Source: a virus. From it: 64,000 nt of DNA. Shown in pieces: positions 42,131-50,595 of the stretch; the stretch's first letter is position 1, and each line of letters begins with the position of its first letter. Below the pieces are notes generated by a model. The model saw only the letters and a list, made by a program, of their open reading frames with translations. It made no database searches and was not told the origin of the DNA. The stretch is taken from IMG/VR virus record IMGVR_UViG_3300017987_000006, positions 62,001-126,000 of that record; one strand, given 5' to 3'. The position numbers and the translations under genes were made by a program.

Positions 42131-42524
42131 CTAAGAAAAGATCCCGTGTGGTGGATCTGATCTGCAAGGGCCTTTTCGCTTCCGTTTCCGAAAGCCCGTA
42201 GCGACACGGATGATGCGGGACGTTAGCGCCCGACCCCTTGCCCGGACTCCAATTTCCTTCCTCACTACTTCGCTTTGACATCGCCCTCTGCTTCCACACA
42301 AGCAGGAGATCTGCCACCGACTGGTTAGGCCGGAGTCCGGCGTGCGGACCCCTACGAAAATGGAGAGATTGACCACTACCTCGGTTTCCCAACACGTGGC
42401 CAATGTTGGGGCCGGCAGGGAATGAAGGACACCTCCAGAGAAGAAGTTACGTTCCTCCCTGCACTTTTCTTATGACGCTTTTTGATCGTCGTTTGTAGAC
42501 TAAAGACGGTATAGGGATTGAAAA
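42131..42524. other. Convergent intergenic gap, about 390 bases
   Basis: This gap lies between the end of the plus virion genes and the minus replication operon. No credible coding frame was found. It holds a small GCCGG-AGT-CCGGC hairpin near 42331. A GCAGGGA...TCCCTGC pair at about 42415-42463 is followed by ACTTTTCTT, which could form a weak plus-strand terminator. No tRNA-like cloverleaf or T-loop was seen. Confidence 0.4.
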
Positions 42525-42556
42525 GGACCGCCCCGGAGAAGGGGCGGCCCCTTATT
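42525..42556. terminator. Bidirectional intrinsic terminator hairpin
   Basis: Stem 42525-42534 (GGACCGCCCC) pairs with 42541-42550 (GGGGCGGCCC) around a 6-base loop, with one mismatch on the plus strand that becomes a G-U pair on the minus strand. On the minus strand the stem is followed by TTTTC. On the plus strand it is followed by CTTATT. It sits exactly between converging transcripts, so it probably ends both. Confidence 0.75.
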
Positions 42557-42767
42557 AGGTGATGAACTCTGCGTCGTTCAGTAGGCGGGTTCTGGCCTGC
42601 TCCATCGTCGTACAACCCTGGAGGCTGACGCCGATGCGATCGGCCAGCTTCTGTAGCTCGTCTGGACCGAGCTGGTAGAATGGGTCTTTGAGAACTTCAA
42701 CGAACTCCTCATCCGTGGGCGAGACAGTGGCTCGGCGACTTACTCGTCGCCCTCGTCTTCCCCCGAG
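42555..42767 (-). other. Open frame lacking a canonical start, protein-like
   Basis: From the TAA at 42555-42557 the minus frame is open back to a stop at 42770-42768. It reads as a believable acidic-helical peptide: TDEEFVEVLKDPFYQLGPDE, then LQKLADRIGVSLQGC, ending LLNDAEFIT. No ATG, GTG or TTG occurs before the last third. It is in the -1 frame of the upstream gene, which has a run of five G (within 42760-42765) inside the overlap. It could be a frameshift extension, an ORF with a rare start, or a sequence error. Confidence 0.4.
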
Positions 42768-43327
42768 TCACCCTCGTTGATCTCCGTCTCAATCTTCTCC
42801 TGCAGCTCCTCGAAGCCCAAGCCCTCCGGGGCGACCTTGGCACGCATCACGTTGTCCTCCTCGAGCCAGGTGCCGAGGTGGATGAGGTTACGCAAGATCT
42901 TGTAGTTCTCACTCAGGACGTTGTTGATGGCGTCCTCGATCGAAGACCGAAGCTCGGCGAGCTCCTCCTTGAGATCTGCGAACCCATCGTCCACGGTCTT
43001 CCCCAACGTATCAACTCGATCTTCTATATCTCCTCCAGACCGACTGGACTTGGGAGGCTTCTTTTCCTCCTCCTTCCTGGATTTGGCCTTGGTCTCGGTC
43101 TTGTCCTTGCCCTTAGTGCTAGATCTGCTCTTGCCCTTTTTCGAGCTGCCCCCATCTTCCCCGGCCCCCTCCTGCTTCGCGTAGAGCCACTCGACAACAT
43201 CATCGAAGTCCATCTCCGCACACTCTTGAACGTCCAGGTCGAGTTCCTTCGCGATGCGGCGGACCTCCAACCTGTTCATGTCGTGCAACTCTTCCTTCGT
43301 GTAGAATTTGTGTTCGTCCCTTGCCAT
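42740..43327 (-). CDS. Acidic/basic modular hypothetical protein
   Basis: A 195-residue protein. Residues 1-50 form a small helical domain (LEVRRIAKELDLDVQECAEM) similar to SAP/HeH-type DNA-binding folds, but this is uncertain. Residues 55-100 are a Lys/Ser-rich linker. Residues 102-150 are a coiled coil (VDTLGKTVDDGFADLKEELA). The tail is very acidic. Ribosome site AGGAGG overlaps the upstream stop. It is the last confident gene of the replication operon. Possible DNA-binding or assembly protein. Confidence 0.6.
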   Translation of the reverse strand: MARDEHKFYTKEELHDMNRLEVRRIAKELDLDVQECAEMDFDDVVEWLYAKQEGAGEDGGSSKKGKSRSSTKGKDKTETKAKSRKEEEKKPPKSSRSGGDIEDRVDTLGKTVDDGFADLKEELAELRSSIEDAINNVLSENYKILRNLIHLGTWLEEDNVMRAKVAPEGLGFEELQEKIETEINEGDSGEDEGDE

Positions 43328-43331
43328 CTGG

Positions 43332-43544
43332 TTACCTCCTGGTTGTTGGTGGCGGTTTTATTAGCATCGCTTTGAGCGCACGTGAACCCGCCAACCCACG
43401 TGCTCGAATTCTCGCTGTTTTATCCGAAAGTGTGGCTTCTTCCCACGCACCACACCCACAATCATTCTCCAGCATTTTGAGTGTCGCATCCGGGCATTTT
43501 CCCAGAAGTGAGCACGTCAAACACATTTTTCGTTCCCCGCTCAT
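43332..43544 (-). CDS. Small Cys-rich protein
   Basis: A 70-residue protein with five Cys in the first 32 residues (CLTC, then KCP, then CGCG) and a basic C-terminus. It probably binds zinc. The ATG overlaps the previous gene by four bases (ATGA), and its stop is five bases from the next start. One of several zinc mini-proteins in this genome; function unknown. Confidence 0.6.
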   Translation of the reverse strand: MSGERKMCLTCSLLGKCPDATLKMLENDCGCGAWEEATLSDKTARIRARGLAGSRALKAMLIKPPPTTRR

Positions 43545-44065
43545 GACCTCTCCTCTGCTGTCAAGAGGGCGTGGTTTTCCAGCTCACATTCCAGCGCCTT
43601 CACATCCGAACACTCCCAGCAGTACGTACTGCATTGGATCTGAGAATTGATGTACTTCCACTCGTTGTAGAACATGTTCTGCAGTCTGCATCTAGCCCGG
43701 TGCGTTGGATTGTTGTCCAGGTCCTTCGCTGCTTCGATTCCTTCTATGATCAACGCTATCAGCGTTGTTCTAGGAAGATGCCTGCCGACCACGCGCCACA
43801 TCGTCGTGCCCTTCCTCGATGCCGGATGATGTCCGTAGCGGCGCTTGTCTGACAGCAAGAACGTGTAGGCGCACAGCTCGACCAGTTCAGTGTTGTTCAG
43901 ATCGTCCCACGGAATGAAGGTCGACTTGAACTTGATCGGGTCTGCTTTCTTCCGCCTCCCCTTGTGCTTGATCCACTCGATGTGGTTATAGAACCTGTCA
44001 TCATGTGCGGGCTGCGGAATGTCGTCTTCTGGATCGATTACGATGGTTTCAGATCGATATTCCAT
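43541..44065 (-). CDS. Hypothetical protein of the replication operon
   Basis: A 174-residue protein. Residues 30-110 are mixed alpha/beta (STFIPWDDLNNTELVELCAY). The C-terminus has three Cys (CSTYCWEC) that could bind metal. It overlaps the RusA-like gene by 28 bases and the Cys-rich gene by four. No family recognised. Confidence 0.6.
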   Translation of the reverse strand: MEYRSETIVIDPEDDIPQPAHDDRFYNHIEWIKHKGRRKKADPIKFKSTFIPWDDLNNTELVELCAYTFLLSDKRRYGHHPASRKGTTMWRVVGRHLPRTTLIALIIEGIEAAKDLDNNPTHRARCRLQNMFYNEWKYINSQIQCSTYCWECSDVKALECELENHALLTAEERS

Positions 44066-44517
44066 TGAGCCCTCCCGGCCACCTCAGCCAGAGTAATTTC
44101 CAGCCGAGGGTTTTCTGGGTCGCAGTCTTTGATCAACACGTGGAAGAATGTCGCGCAATCGTCCACACCGGTTACGATCTTCACCGTGTCCTCCGCCAGC
44201 TTCACCCTGTTGGACGTGTCAATCTTCTTCCACTTCGTCTCAGCCTTGCGCTGGCCTTTCTTGATCCCACGCGTGTAAAACTCATTCCACCCCTTGTTGA
44301 TCACACGCTCAAAATAGAAATGCAGGACCAAGAAGTACATCTGGTTTGGATCAAGAGCCTTTAGGAAGCCGAGATTTGCTTGCCGCGTCAACTCTTTGAC
44401 AGATCGCGTCCTCCACGTTCTGGCTTCGGACGACAACATCCGACCTCCACCGGGACGCTTGATGTAGATGTTGTTGCTTGTTGGAGGCATCGTCAGTGTA
44501 CCCTCGACCTTCCTCAC
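44038..44517 (-). CDS. RusA-like Holliday-junction resolvase
   Basis: A 159-residue protein predicted to cut four-way DNA junctions during replication and packaging. Near residues 15-35, YIKRPGGGRMLSSEARTWR matches the RusA N-terminal strand. At 97-125, KKIDTSNRVKLAEDTVKIVT followed by GVDDC matches the RusA core, in which Asp residues bind Mg2+ (here D100, D110 and D119/D120). The C-terminal strand LEITLAEV also fits. GTG start with a GGAGG ribosome site; it overlaps both neighbours. Confidence 0.7.
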   Translation of the reverse strand: MRKVEGTLTMPPTSNNIYIKRPGGGRMLSSEARTWRTRSVKELTRQANLGFLKALDPNQMYFLVLHFYFERVINKGWNEFYTRGIKKGQRKAETKWKKIDTSNRVKLAEDTVKIVTGVDDCATFFHVLIKDCDPENPRLEITLAEVAGRAQWNIDLKPS

Positions 44518-45266
44518 AGCTTCCTCCTGCGCGGAGGCTTGATGGACGGCCGTCTTGTTCCCCTACGTTCCTCTGGCATCTCCGCCTCTTGGTCCAGCGT
44601 CTCCTCGTCCTCGAGCTCCAGGAAGTACCCGGATGGAATCTTACGAGAATCGATGGACCCGGAGCGCATCGCTGTCTTGATTTTCTGATCGCGTAGGCTG
44701 ATGTGCCTGGACAGCATCTTGAGGTCCGTTTCCAGGCCCTTTGCGACTTTCGTCATCAGCCTACTGAGGCAACGGAGTTCCAGCTCTTTGGCATCGGCCA
44801 GCACGAACCGTCGGTCCGTGGTCATCAGGTTGGTCTTGTCTGTCTGCTTGCCGTCTTTACCCAGCCGCACCTTTGCTGCGATGAATTCCTTCTGCTTTTT
44901 GGCCTCATCATACTGGTTTTCGATGAGGCCGAGCTGCTCGTTGACGTATGTGGCGTAGCTGCCAACGATGTGAAAAAGATCTCCCAAATCGTCATTTTCG
45001 AGGTCGACAACTCTCCCTGGTATTCTGGGGACGCCGTCATCGTCCAAGTACTGAGACTCGAACGGTGGGGGCCATTCCCTGGGATGGATACCAAGGTTGA
45101 TCAACCCGTCGTAGGCCGACTCCGCCACCCTGTATGCGTCCTCCCCCTCCTGCGTCTCCATTTGCAGCGAGCCGATGGCACGCGGCGGGACATATGTCTT
45201 CGGCATCTCTGGGTCTTGCCGTTTCTTCTTTCGTATCCTCGGCATCTTGGGAGGTTTCTTTGCCAT
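44514..45266 (-). CDS. Hypothetical helical protein
   Basis: A 250-residue protein with basic ends: the N-terminus is Lys-rich (KKPPKMPRIRKKKR) and the C-terminus Arg-rich (SIKPPRRRKL). The centre (residues 85-205) is helical with coiled-coil character (VNEQLGLIENQYDEAKKQKE). It sits two bases downstream of the Cas4-like nuclease gene. It may be a structural partner or DNA-binding scaffold of the recombination proteins. No family recognised. Confidence 0.6.
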   Translation of the reverse strand: MAKKPPKMPRIRKKKRQDPEMPKTYVPPRAIGSLQMETQEGEDAYRVAESAYDGLINLGIHPREWPPPFESQYLDDDGVPRIPGRVVDLENDDLGDLFHIVGSYATYVNEQLGLIENQYDEAKKQKEFIAAKVRLGKDGKQTDKTNLMTTDRRFVLADAKELELRCLSRLMTKVAKGLETDLKMLSRHISLRDQKIKTAMRSGSIDSRKIPSGYFLELEDEETLDQEAEMPEERRGTRRPSIKPPRRRKL

Positions 45267-45267
45267 C

Positions 45268-46110
45268 CTATCTTCCTCCGTTCATTGTTAGAGATCCATG
45301 TCGGCTGCCACGCCGCCCGCGCCTGGGAGGCTTGCAGACATGGGCGTACCGGCACGTACGGCAGTGAAAGCCGTCCTCCCTGGGAGGTTCTTCTCCATCG
45401 ACGGCGTGGCGGCGCACAAAGTAGATCTTCTGCTTGATCGCTTCCCAGTGATCTTTATCGAACGTGATGAAGTACTCCGCCATGATCGAATCGTTCTTGT
45501 TGTAGTATAGGATGCACATCATCGGCAGGTCCAGACAACCCATGTAGACCTGTGCCTGGGTGATAACTTCCGGGCCGGGGCCGTTGAGCTTGTCGAACAG
45601 CTCCTTCTTCATCGATTTGATCTCCAGTCCCACACGGATCTCGTCGCCTTCTGCTCTGACTGCCCAAATACCGTCTGTAGTGGAGTCAATGTCCAGATCC
45701 ATCGCCGGGCCTGGGGTCCTCTCGTCAAAGTGGACCTCATCGACGAACACCTCTGTGTCCTCTGAGGCGCGGGCGACCTTGTGTAGATAGCCTTGGAGCT
45801 GTTCGTGAATCTTGGTCCCGGTGTTGAAGATCATCCGCAGTCGAGGATCGATGTTCTGTTTCGGCTCGACCCCGCAATATCGGTAGTACATCACCCGTGC
45901 ACATCCCATCACGTACTTCCCGCACAGCGACTTCCCTCCCTTGCTCCCGATATCGGACGCGCTGAACACCCCCATGCGCTTCGAGTGCGGCTTCAGGTTC
46001 AGATCGTCGAGGTGGGAAAAGATGCGAGGTATGACCTGTGCCTTGGTGATTGCCCGCCTGATGGTCTCTTCATCTGCGTCTTCTAGGTCTTTGATCGTCT
46101 GTATCTTCAT
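45268..46110 (-). CDS. Cas4/RecB-like PD-(D/E)XK exonuclease with Fe-S cysteines
   Basis: A 280-residue nuclease. Residue D146 (DIDSTTDGIW), the pair E163-x-K165 (GLEIKSMKK) and Q185 (TQAQVYMG) form the PD-(D/E)XK core. Cysteines at 63-70 and a C-terminal cluster C250, C253, C259 (FHCRTCRYAHVC) match Cas4-type Fe-S nucleases, which resect DNA ends. It is encoded with a RecA-like recombinase, so a role in end processing for phage recombination is natural. ATG with GGAGATG upstream; its 5' end overlaps the previous gene by 41 bases. Confidence 0.75.
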   Translation of the reverse strand: MKIQTIKDLEDADEETIRRAITKAQVIPRIFSHLDDLNLKPHSKRMGVFSASDIGSKGGKSLCGKYVMGCARVMYYRYCGVEPKQNIDPRLRMIFNTGTKIHEQLQGYLHKVARASEDTEVFVDEVHFDERTPGPAMDLDIDSTTDGIWAVRAEGDEIRVGLEIKSMKKELFDKLNGPGPEVITQAQVYMGCLDLPMMCILYYNKNDSIMAEYFITFDKDHWEAIKQKIYFVRRHAVDGEEPPREDGFHCRTCRYAHVCKPPRRGRRGSRHGSLTMNGGR

Positions 46111-46639
46111 TAATCATCTCCAGGAAAAGTGAGAGAGGGAGGATTGCAAAACGTTCCCCGATCTTGCGGAATTCCAGCACCAGCGCCGGCATCTCGTTGG
46201 CCTCCATCGCGATGGAGGTGATGCGGGCTAGATCGACCAGCTTCAGGGAGTAGTTGGCCAGTGAGTCAGTAAACTTGTGCTCAACGCGCCAGCTACCTAG
46301 CTTACGTATGTCTCCCTTATACCCACTAAGGCGCGTATTTCCGGAGCCGGGCTGACGGCGTCCACCCATCTTCTTGGCCAGCTCCCTCTCGAGCTTCTGG
46401 GACTGTTTGATACGCCGCTTGGAGTTCCTGCTCTTCTCTGGGTCCGGCCCGGCATCCACATGAACGTCAGCCTCGACGATCTCCTCCAGCAGGCACTTTT
46501 CGCAGAGACGTATCTCGCGGATTGGATCTCCGTCACGAATCAGACTGAACGAGAATGTCTTTCTGACTCTTTTGCAGCTGTTGCAGGTTTTCCCGTGAGG
46601 CAGGGCCTCGGTTCGTAGCACCAGCGGAACATAGCTCAA
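46070..46639 (-). CDS. Zinc-ribbon-fused Holliday-junction-resolvase-like nuclease
   Basis: A 189-residue protein read from TTG 46639, which overlaps the recA-like stop and is preferred because longer starts run through that gene. Residues 19-49 carry a zinc ribbon (CNSC and CEKC). Residues 105-160 show SGYKGDIRKLGSWRVEHKF, with D110 and E120-x-K122, then SLKLVDLARI and PALVLEFRK. This is the pattern of archaeal-HJC-like PD-(D/E)XK nucleases. The fusion is unusual. It probably cleaves branched DNA; the zinc ribbon may bind DNA. Confidence 0.65.
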   Translation of the reverse strand: MSYVPLVLRTEALPHGKTCNSCKRVRKTFSFSLIRDGDPIREIRLCEKCLLEEIVEADVHVDAGPDPEKSRNSKRRIKQSQKLERELAKKMGGRRQPGSGNTRLSGYKGDIRKLGSWRVEHKFTDSLANYSLKLVDLARITSIAMEANEMPALVLEFRKIGERFAILPLSLFLEMINEDTDDQRPRRRR

Positions 46640-48015
46640 CGGAACCTCACGTGAGAAAGACCTGCCTTGATGTAGACCAGCTCGCTGATCGACTGTTGTA
46701 GATCTGGCTCCCGTTCGATCAGATCGATCATGCTGTTCTTTCCGTGGACATCTTCCATGTCGATGTCGGGTATCGAGTACCAACCGCCGTCACGCTTCTT
46801 GATGACTCCGAAGATTTCCGCCTGGGCGAATAGGTCCCCGATGGTATCCACCTCGAGCGGGTCGAAGTAGAGAACGAACTGACCAGTCTGGCCCTCACGA
46901 GCTCCAGCCTTCGCCTTGGTGACCTCCCAGTTGACCTCTTTGCCGATCTTCTTGCCGCTCTTGTTTGTCAGGAAGGCACCCGGGTTAGCAGAGACGCGGG
47001 CGTGATTGAGGTGCTTGAGTGAGTGCGCGCCCTTCGCTTCGTATGGCCGCCCGAACTGACGCTTTCCGGTTGTTTGGATCTTAGCCCGAACCTGGCGGAT
47101 ACAGTAGACCGAAGTCTCGTTGACCTCGACTGCTGGATCGTCACCGCTCCACCCACACCCGCCGGCTCCCTTCTCAGTGGGGCAGACGTACTTGAAGTTC
47201 ATCTTCGCTTCGCTCGTGACCCTCTTGGTCAAGGGAGCGAACCCACACTCCGGGCACCGGAATACTGGGTTGAATGCATCCAGCACCTTCTTGCTGAAGC
47301 GAGTCTGTACCGTGGCGGGAGACGCAACCTGTGGAATTTCCTCAATGGACTTCTCGTCTTCTTGGATCGTGATCATTGCATCCCATGAGTCCACCCCGAT
47401 GAGCTGGTAGGCGTTGGCCTCCACGGCGTAGACAATGCCGTCCAGCACCTTTTCAGATGGGCCCTCAAAGATGTGGAACGCTCCCACGTCCTTGCAGGAT
47501 AGGGCTTCGTCGATCTCCTCCTCCGTCAGCAGCTCCTCTCCGCGGTTGAGCCGTGCTCGCTGAGAGACCTCGATGTCGTAAGGGGACATGGCGATCTTGC
47601 AGCCACAGAGCTGCGCGAAGTGCTTGTCCACGAACGACTCGAAGCAGGCCATGGCCAAACACGTGTCCTCGCCGTAGTGCTTCTGCACGTTGGCGAAGAA
47701 CCGGTAGAGCAGATAGTTCTTGCCTATGCCCTCGGGGCCGTCGAACTGGTGCACCTTCCCGGCGATGAGGCCGCCGCCCAGGGCGACGTCCAGGCTGGTG
47801 ATACCACACGGCCGGCGTAGATCTGATGCGTCCCACGCCTCGTTGGCCGGGCGAATGATCGGACCCGTATTGCCGAACTTCATGTTGATGTCTCGTACGA
47901 TCATCTCCGGCGGACGCTTGGGAAAGCTCCGCCAGAGAAGGGACTTGTCCGACTTGTTGAGCTTCTTCGTGGCCTTCTTTTTGGCCGTCTTCTTCGTGGC
48001 CTTCTTCTTAGCCAT
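46636..48015 (-). CDS. RecA/UvsX-like recombinase with zinc-ribbon insertion
   Basis: A 459-residue strand-exchange protein. ATG 48015 (MAKKKATKK) is chosen because it overlaps the previous stop. Residues 1-25 are a Lys-rich tail. The RecA core starts near 60, with Walker A GPEGIGKN at 93-100 and Walker B QLIGVDSWD at 204-212. Residues 254-287 hold four Cys (C254, C257, C278, C287), a zinc ribbon inserted after the Walker B strand. The Walker A ends in Asn instead of Thr/Ser. It probably loads on single-stranded DNA with the SSB-like protein of this operon. Confidence 0.8.
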   Translation of the reverse strand: MAKKKATKKTAKKKATKKLNKSDKSLLWRSFPKRPPEMIVRDINMKFGNTGPIIRPANEAWDASDLRRPCGITSLDVALGGGLIAGKVHQFDGPEGIGKNYLLYRFFANVQKHYGEDTCLAMACFESFVDKHFAQLCGCKIAMSPYDIEVSQRARLNRGEELLTEEEIDEALSCKDVGAFHIFEGPSEKVLDGIVYAVEANAYQLIGVDSWDAMITIQEDEKSIEEIPQVASPATVQTRFSKKVLDAFNPVFRCPECGFAPLTKRVTSEAKMNFKYVCPTEKGAGGCGWSGDDPAVEVNETSVYCIRQVRAKIQTTGKRQFGRPYEAKGAHSLKHLNHARVSANPGAFLTNKSGKKIGKEVNWEVTKAKAGAREGQTGQFVLYFDPLEVDTIGDLFAQAEIFGVIKKRDGGWYSIPDIDMEDVHGKNSMIDLIEREPDLQQSISELVYIKAGLSHVRFR

Positions 48016-48529
48016 CCTCAGGGTTCTCCTCGTAGGGCTCGGTGCCCAGATCGGGGTCCTTGGGGACGTTGACGTTTGGATCGTCAATGCCTTTAGGCTT
48101 CTCCCCGGACGCGCCCCGCTTTTCCTTCTCCGTCTTCTTCGGATCGATCTTTACTCCGTACTTTTCCATGAATGCCTCTCTTTCATCCATTGTGAATAGA
48201 TGCTCGTGACGATAAAAGAAGTACTGCGCACGCGCCGCCTTCAACATGTCCAGATAGATTAAGTCCTTGATGATCGCACGCAAGGGAGACTCACTATATC
48301 CTTTGGCGCTCCCGCTCACGTACCCCTCTGCGGGAGGCGGAGGAAGCTCGAAGCAGCGCTTGAGCGTCTTCTCCATGTGCTGCTGGTCCAAATCGATGTG
48401 GGTGATCTTCCCAACGATCTGTCCACCAGCGACAACTCGCACGCCGTTGAAGTCATCCTTGTTCTCGTTCAGCTTGGGGTTCCTGATGGGAGGCCCCTTC
48501 GTTCCGCGTGGTTTCCAGTTTCTACTCAT
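48008..48529 (-). CDS. Hypothetical protein of the replication operon
   Basis: A 173-residue protein starting at ATG 48529 directly after the polymerase stop; longer starts would run into the polymerase gene. The C-terminal third is charged and Pro/Asp-rich (KDPDLGTEPYEENPEDG). Residues 55-125 are mixed helical. No family recognised. It overlaps the recA-like start by 8 bases, so the two are translated together. Confidence 0.6.
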   Translation of the reverse strand: MSRNWKPRGTKGPPIRNPKLNENKDDFNGVRVVAGGQIVGKITHIDLDQQHMEKTLKRCFELPPPPAEGYVSGSAKGYSESPLRAIIKDLIYLDMLKAARAQYFFYRHEHLFTMDEREAFMEKYGVKIDPKKTEKEKRGASGEKPKGIDDPNVNVPKDPDLGTEPYEENPEDG

Positions 48530-48530
48530 A

Positions 48531-50534
48531 TTAGTGCGCCTCCATCCAGGATGTACCCGTGCCGAGGTCCACGTCCAGCGGGACAGACAACTCACGTATC
48601 GGAACCCCCAGCATCTCTGGAATCTCTTCCAGCGGATGCTCCATTAGGTCCTTGATCCTGCTACAGCATTCCTTGAGGTTCTCGTCCGGGATCTCGAACA
48701 AGATCTCATCGTGGATCTGCAGCAGCTGCTCTGCACCGAGATCGCGCAGGACGGGGTCGTTCTCACAGCGGAGCTGGGCTAGTTTGGCGATGACGGCAGC
48801 GCCGCCCTGAATCCTGGAGTTGACGTCCTGGCGGAGAGCCCGCGCAGCCAGCTTACCAGGTCGCTCTGGGACGTAGCGCCGCTGCTTGGGACTCCAGTAT
48901 CCCGGCTGCCAGTCGTGATTCGCGTCTGGTAGTCGGCGCTTGTGTCCGAGGAAGCCCTGAACGTATTTGTTCTTGCGAACGAAGTCGTGTGTATCGGCGA
49001 TGAAATCCCTGACTCTGGGGTAGGGTTTGAAGTACTTTTCCTTCCTGGCTCGTGCTTCATCCACGGTGATCCCTAACTTCGCGGCCAACGCCCAATCACC
49101 TTCTCCGTAGTTGATACCGAAGCCGATGGACTTTGCGGTCTGCCTCAAGCCCATCAGCTCAGTGATCCATCCTGGCCACTCTTCGAAACGAACCTTCTCT
49201 GCTTCAAGCCACCCGGCCATGAACTTGGCTTCCTGTATGCGATCGTACTCAACACCGTACATCACAGAGGCGGTGCCCATGTGGATGTCCCAGCCGCGCC
49301 GGATGACGTTCCGCATGTTCTCGTCGCCGGACTCGTGTGCTAGGATTCTCATCTCCAGTTGAGCGTAGTCGGCAGCCGCCATCGTGTATCCGTAACGCGG
49401 CATGAACATCCCCCGCAGATTCCAAACGTCATCGTCGGGTCGCGGGATATTGTGCAGGTTCGGGTCCGTCGATGAAAGTCTGCCGGTTACGACCTTGTGC
49501 TGTGTCAACTTGGGGTGGATCCTGCCGTCCGAGCTGGTACGCTTGATCATACCTTCGACGTACGTGCCGCGAACCTTGTCCAACGACCTGTAGTCGACGA
49601 TCAGCTTGGCGACCTCGTGACCCTGTTTGGCCCAGGCTTGTAGCGTTGTTACGTCCACTGACGGCTGCTTGTTTCCGCTAGATCCGCCTGATGTCCATCG
49701 AAGTGGTACGAGCTTTTGGTCATGCACGAAGTAGTCGATCAGCTGTTTCGGCGAGCGGATGTTGATCTCCTTGCCGACCTTCTTGTTGATCTTGAACTGG
49801 ATGCGCTTCAACGCCTCGCCGATGGGTTTAGCGATGTCGTGCAGGTATCCCACGTCTACTGCTACTCCGCGGCGGATGTTGTGGTAAAGAACGCGCCCGT
49901 AAGGGGCCTCGAACTTCTCGAACAGGTCCCACATCGTCAGGCCGTGAGCAGCTTCCTCGCGTTCGAGCTTTCGCTTTAGATCTTGGTAGACAGCCAGCGA
50001 GGCGAAGGCGTCGAGTGAGGCATAGTCGATGGCGTCGTCTGGGTTCTGCTCCATCATTCGGAACAGAACATCCTGGTAGGTTTCTCCCTTCTGTTTCTTG
50101 AAGACCTTCTTGAACTCCCGCATGTTCAGCCCAAGGTGCTCGAGAGCAGTCTCCTTGAGGCCGTGCTTGCGACGGTTTTCATCGTGTAACCAGTCCATGA
50201 CGAGCGTGCAGTGGATGGGGCCAGGCATCAACGGAATGCCGGAGTTGGCCAGCATGCAGTTGTCGAAGTTCATGTTGGTCATGACCCAGGTGATGTCCGG
50301 GTTCTTGGAGATCTCCTTCTTGAAGACCGGGAGCATCAGCCTGTCCAGGCAGTATCGGACCCCGAGGTGTGGACAGAGCGACCAGATGATGATGTGTTCT
50401 TTCGTCCAATCATCCTTTCCGGTGGTCTCTGTATCAAGCGCACAGATGCCTGTGTCCTTGATCTCTCGGCAAACCTCGATGGTCCTTTCCGGCGTATCTA
50501 TCCACTCTGGCGTGGGCACTTTGATGTACGCCAA
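48531..50534 (-). CDS. Family-A DNA polymerase (DNA polymerase I type)
   Basis: The replicative polymerase, 667 residues. The start is the second of two TTG codons, six bases after AGGAGG. The 3'-5' exonuclease has ALDTETTG (D34, E36), NFDN near 90 and YASLD near 171. Polymerase motif A is ADYAQLEMR (D389), motif B is RQTAKSIGFGINYG (464-477) and motif C is QIHDEILFE (H608, D609). All catalytic residues are present. The residue at the E. coli 762 position is Phe, as in the bacterial enzyme. It acts with the primase, helicase and SSB-like genes upstream. Confidence 0.93.
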   Translation of the reverse strand: MAYIKVPTPEWIDTPERTIEVCREIKDTGICALDTETTGKDDWTKEHIIIWSLCPHLGVRYCLDRLMLPVFKKEISKNPDITWVMTNMNFDNCMLANSGIPLMPGPIHCTLVMDWLHDENRRKHGLKETALEHLGLNMREFKKVFKKQKGETYQDVLFRMMEQNPDDAIDYASLDAFASLAVYQDLKRKLEREEAAHGLTMWDLFEKFEAPYGRVLYHNIRRGVAVDVGYLHDIAKPIGEALKRIQFKINKKVGKEINIRSPKQLIDYFVHDQKLVPLRWTSGGSSGNKQPSVDVTTLQAWAKQGHEVAKLIVDYRSLDKVRGTYVEGMIKRTSSDGRIHPKLTQHKVVTGRLSSTDPNLHNIPRPDDDVWNLRGMFMPRYGYTMAAADYAQLEMRILAHESGDENMRNVIRRGWDIHMGTASVMYGVEYDRIQEAKFMAGWLEAEKVRFEEWPGWITELMGLRQTAKSIGFGINYGEGDWALAAKLGITVDEARARKEKYFKPYPRVRDFIADTHDFVRKNKYVQGFLGHKRRLPDANHDWQPGYWSPKQRRYVPERPGKLAARALRQDVNSRIQGGAAVIAKLAQLRCENDPVLRDLGAEQLLQIHDEILFEIPDENLKECCSRIKDLMEHPLEEIPEMLGVPIRELSVPLDVDLGTGTSWMEAH

Positions 50535-50595
50535 CAAAGACCTCCTATTGAAGGCCGTCCAGGAGCACACGCTCCCGGACGGCGGTTAGGTGTTG

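Noticed and set aside
42131-42403. Possible minus-strand gene of about 90 codons in the convergent gap
   Set aside because: Composition is not protein-like, there is no ribosome site, and it would run into the end of the plus-strand transcript.
42131-42554. Convergent gap searched for a tRNA or attachment site
   Set aside because: No T-loop, anticodon arm or acceptor pairing was found, and no integrase gene is present in the window.
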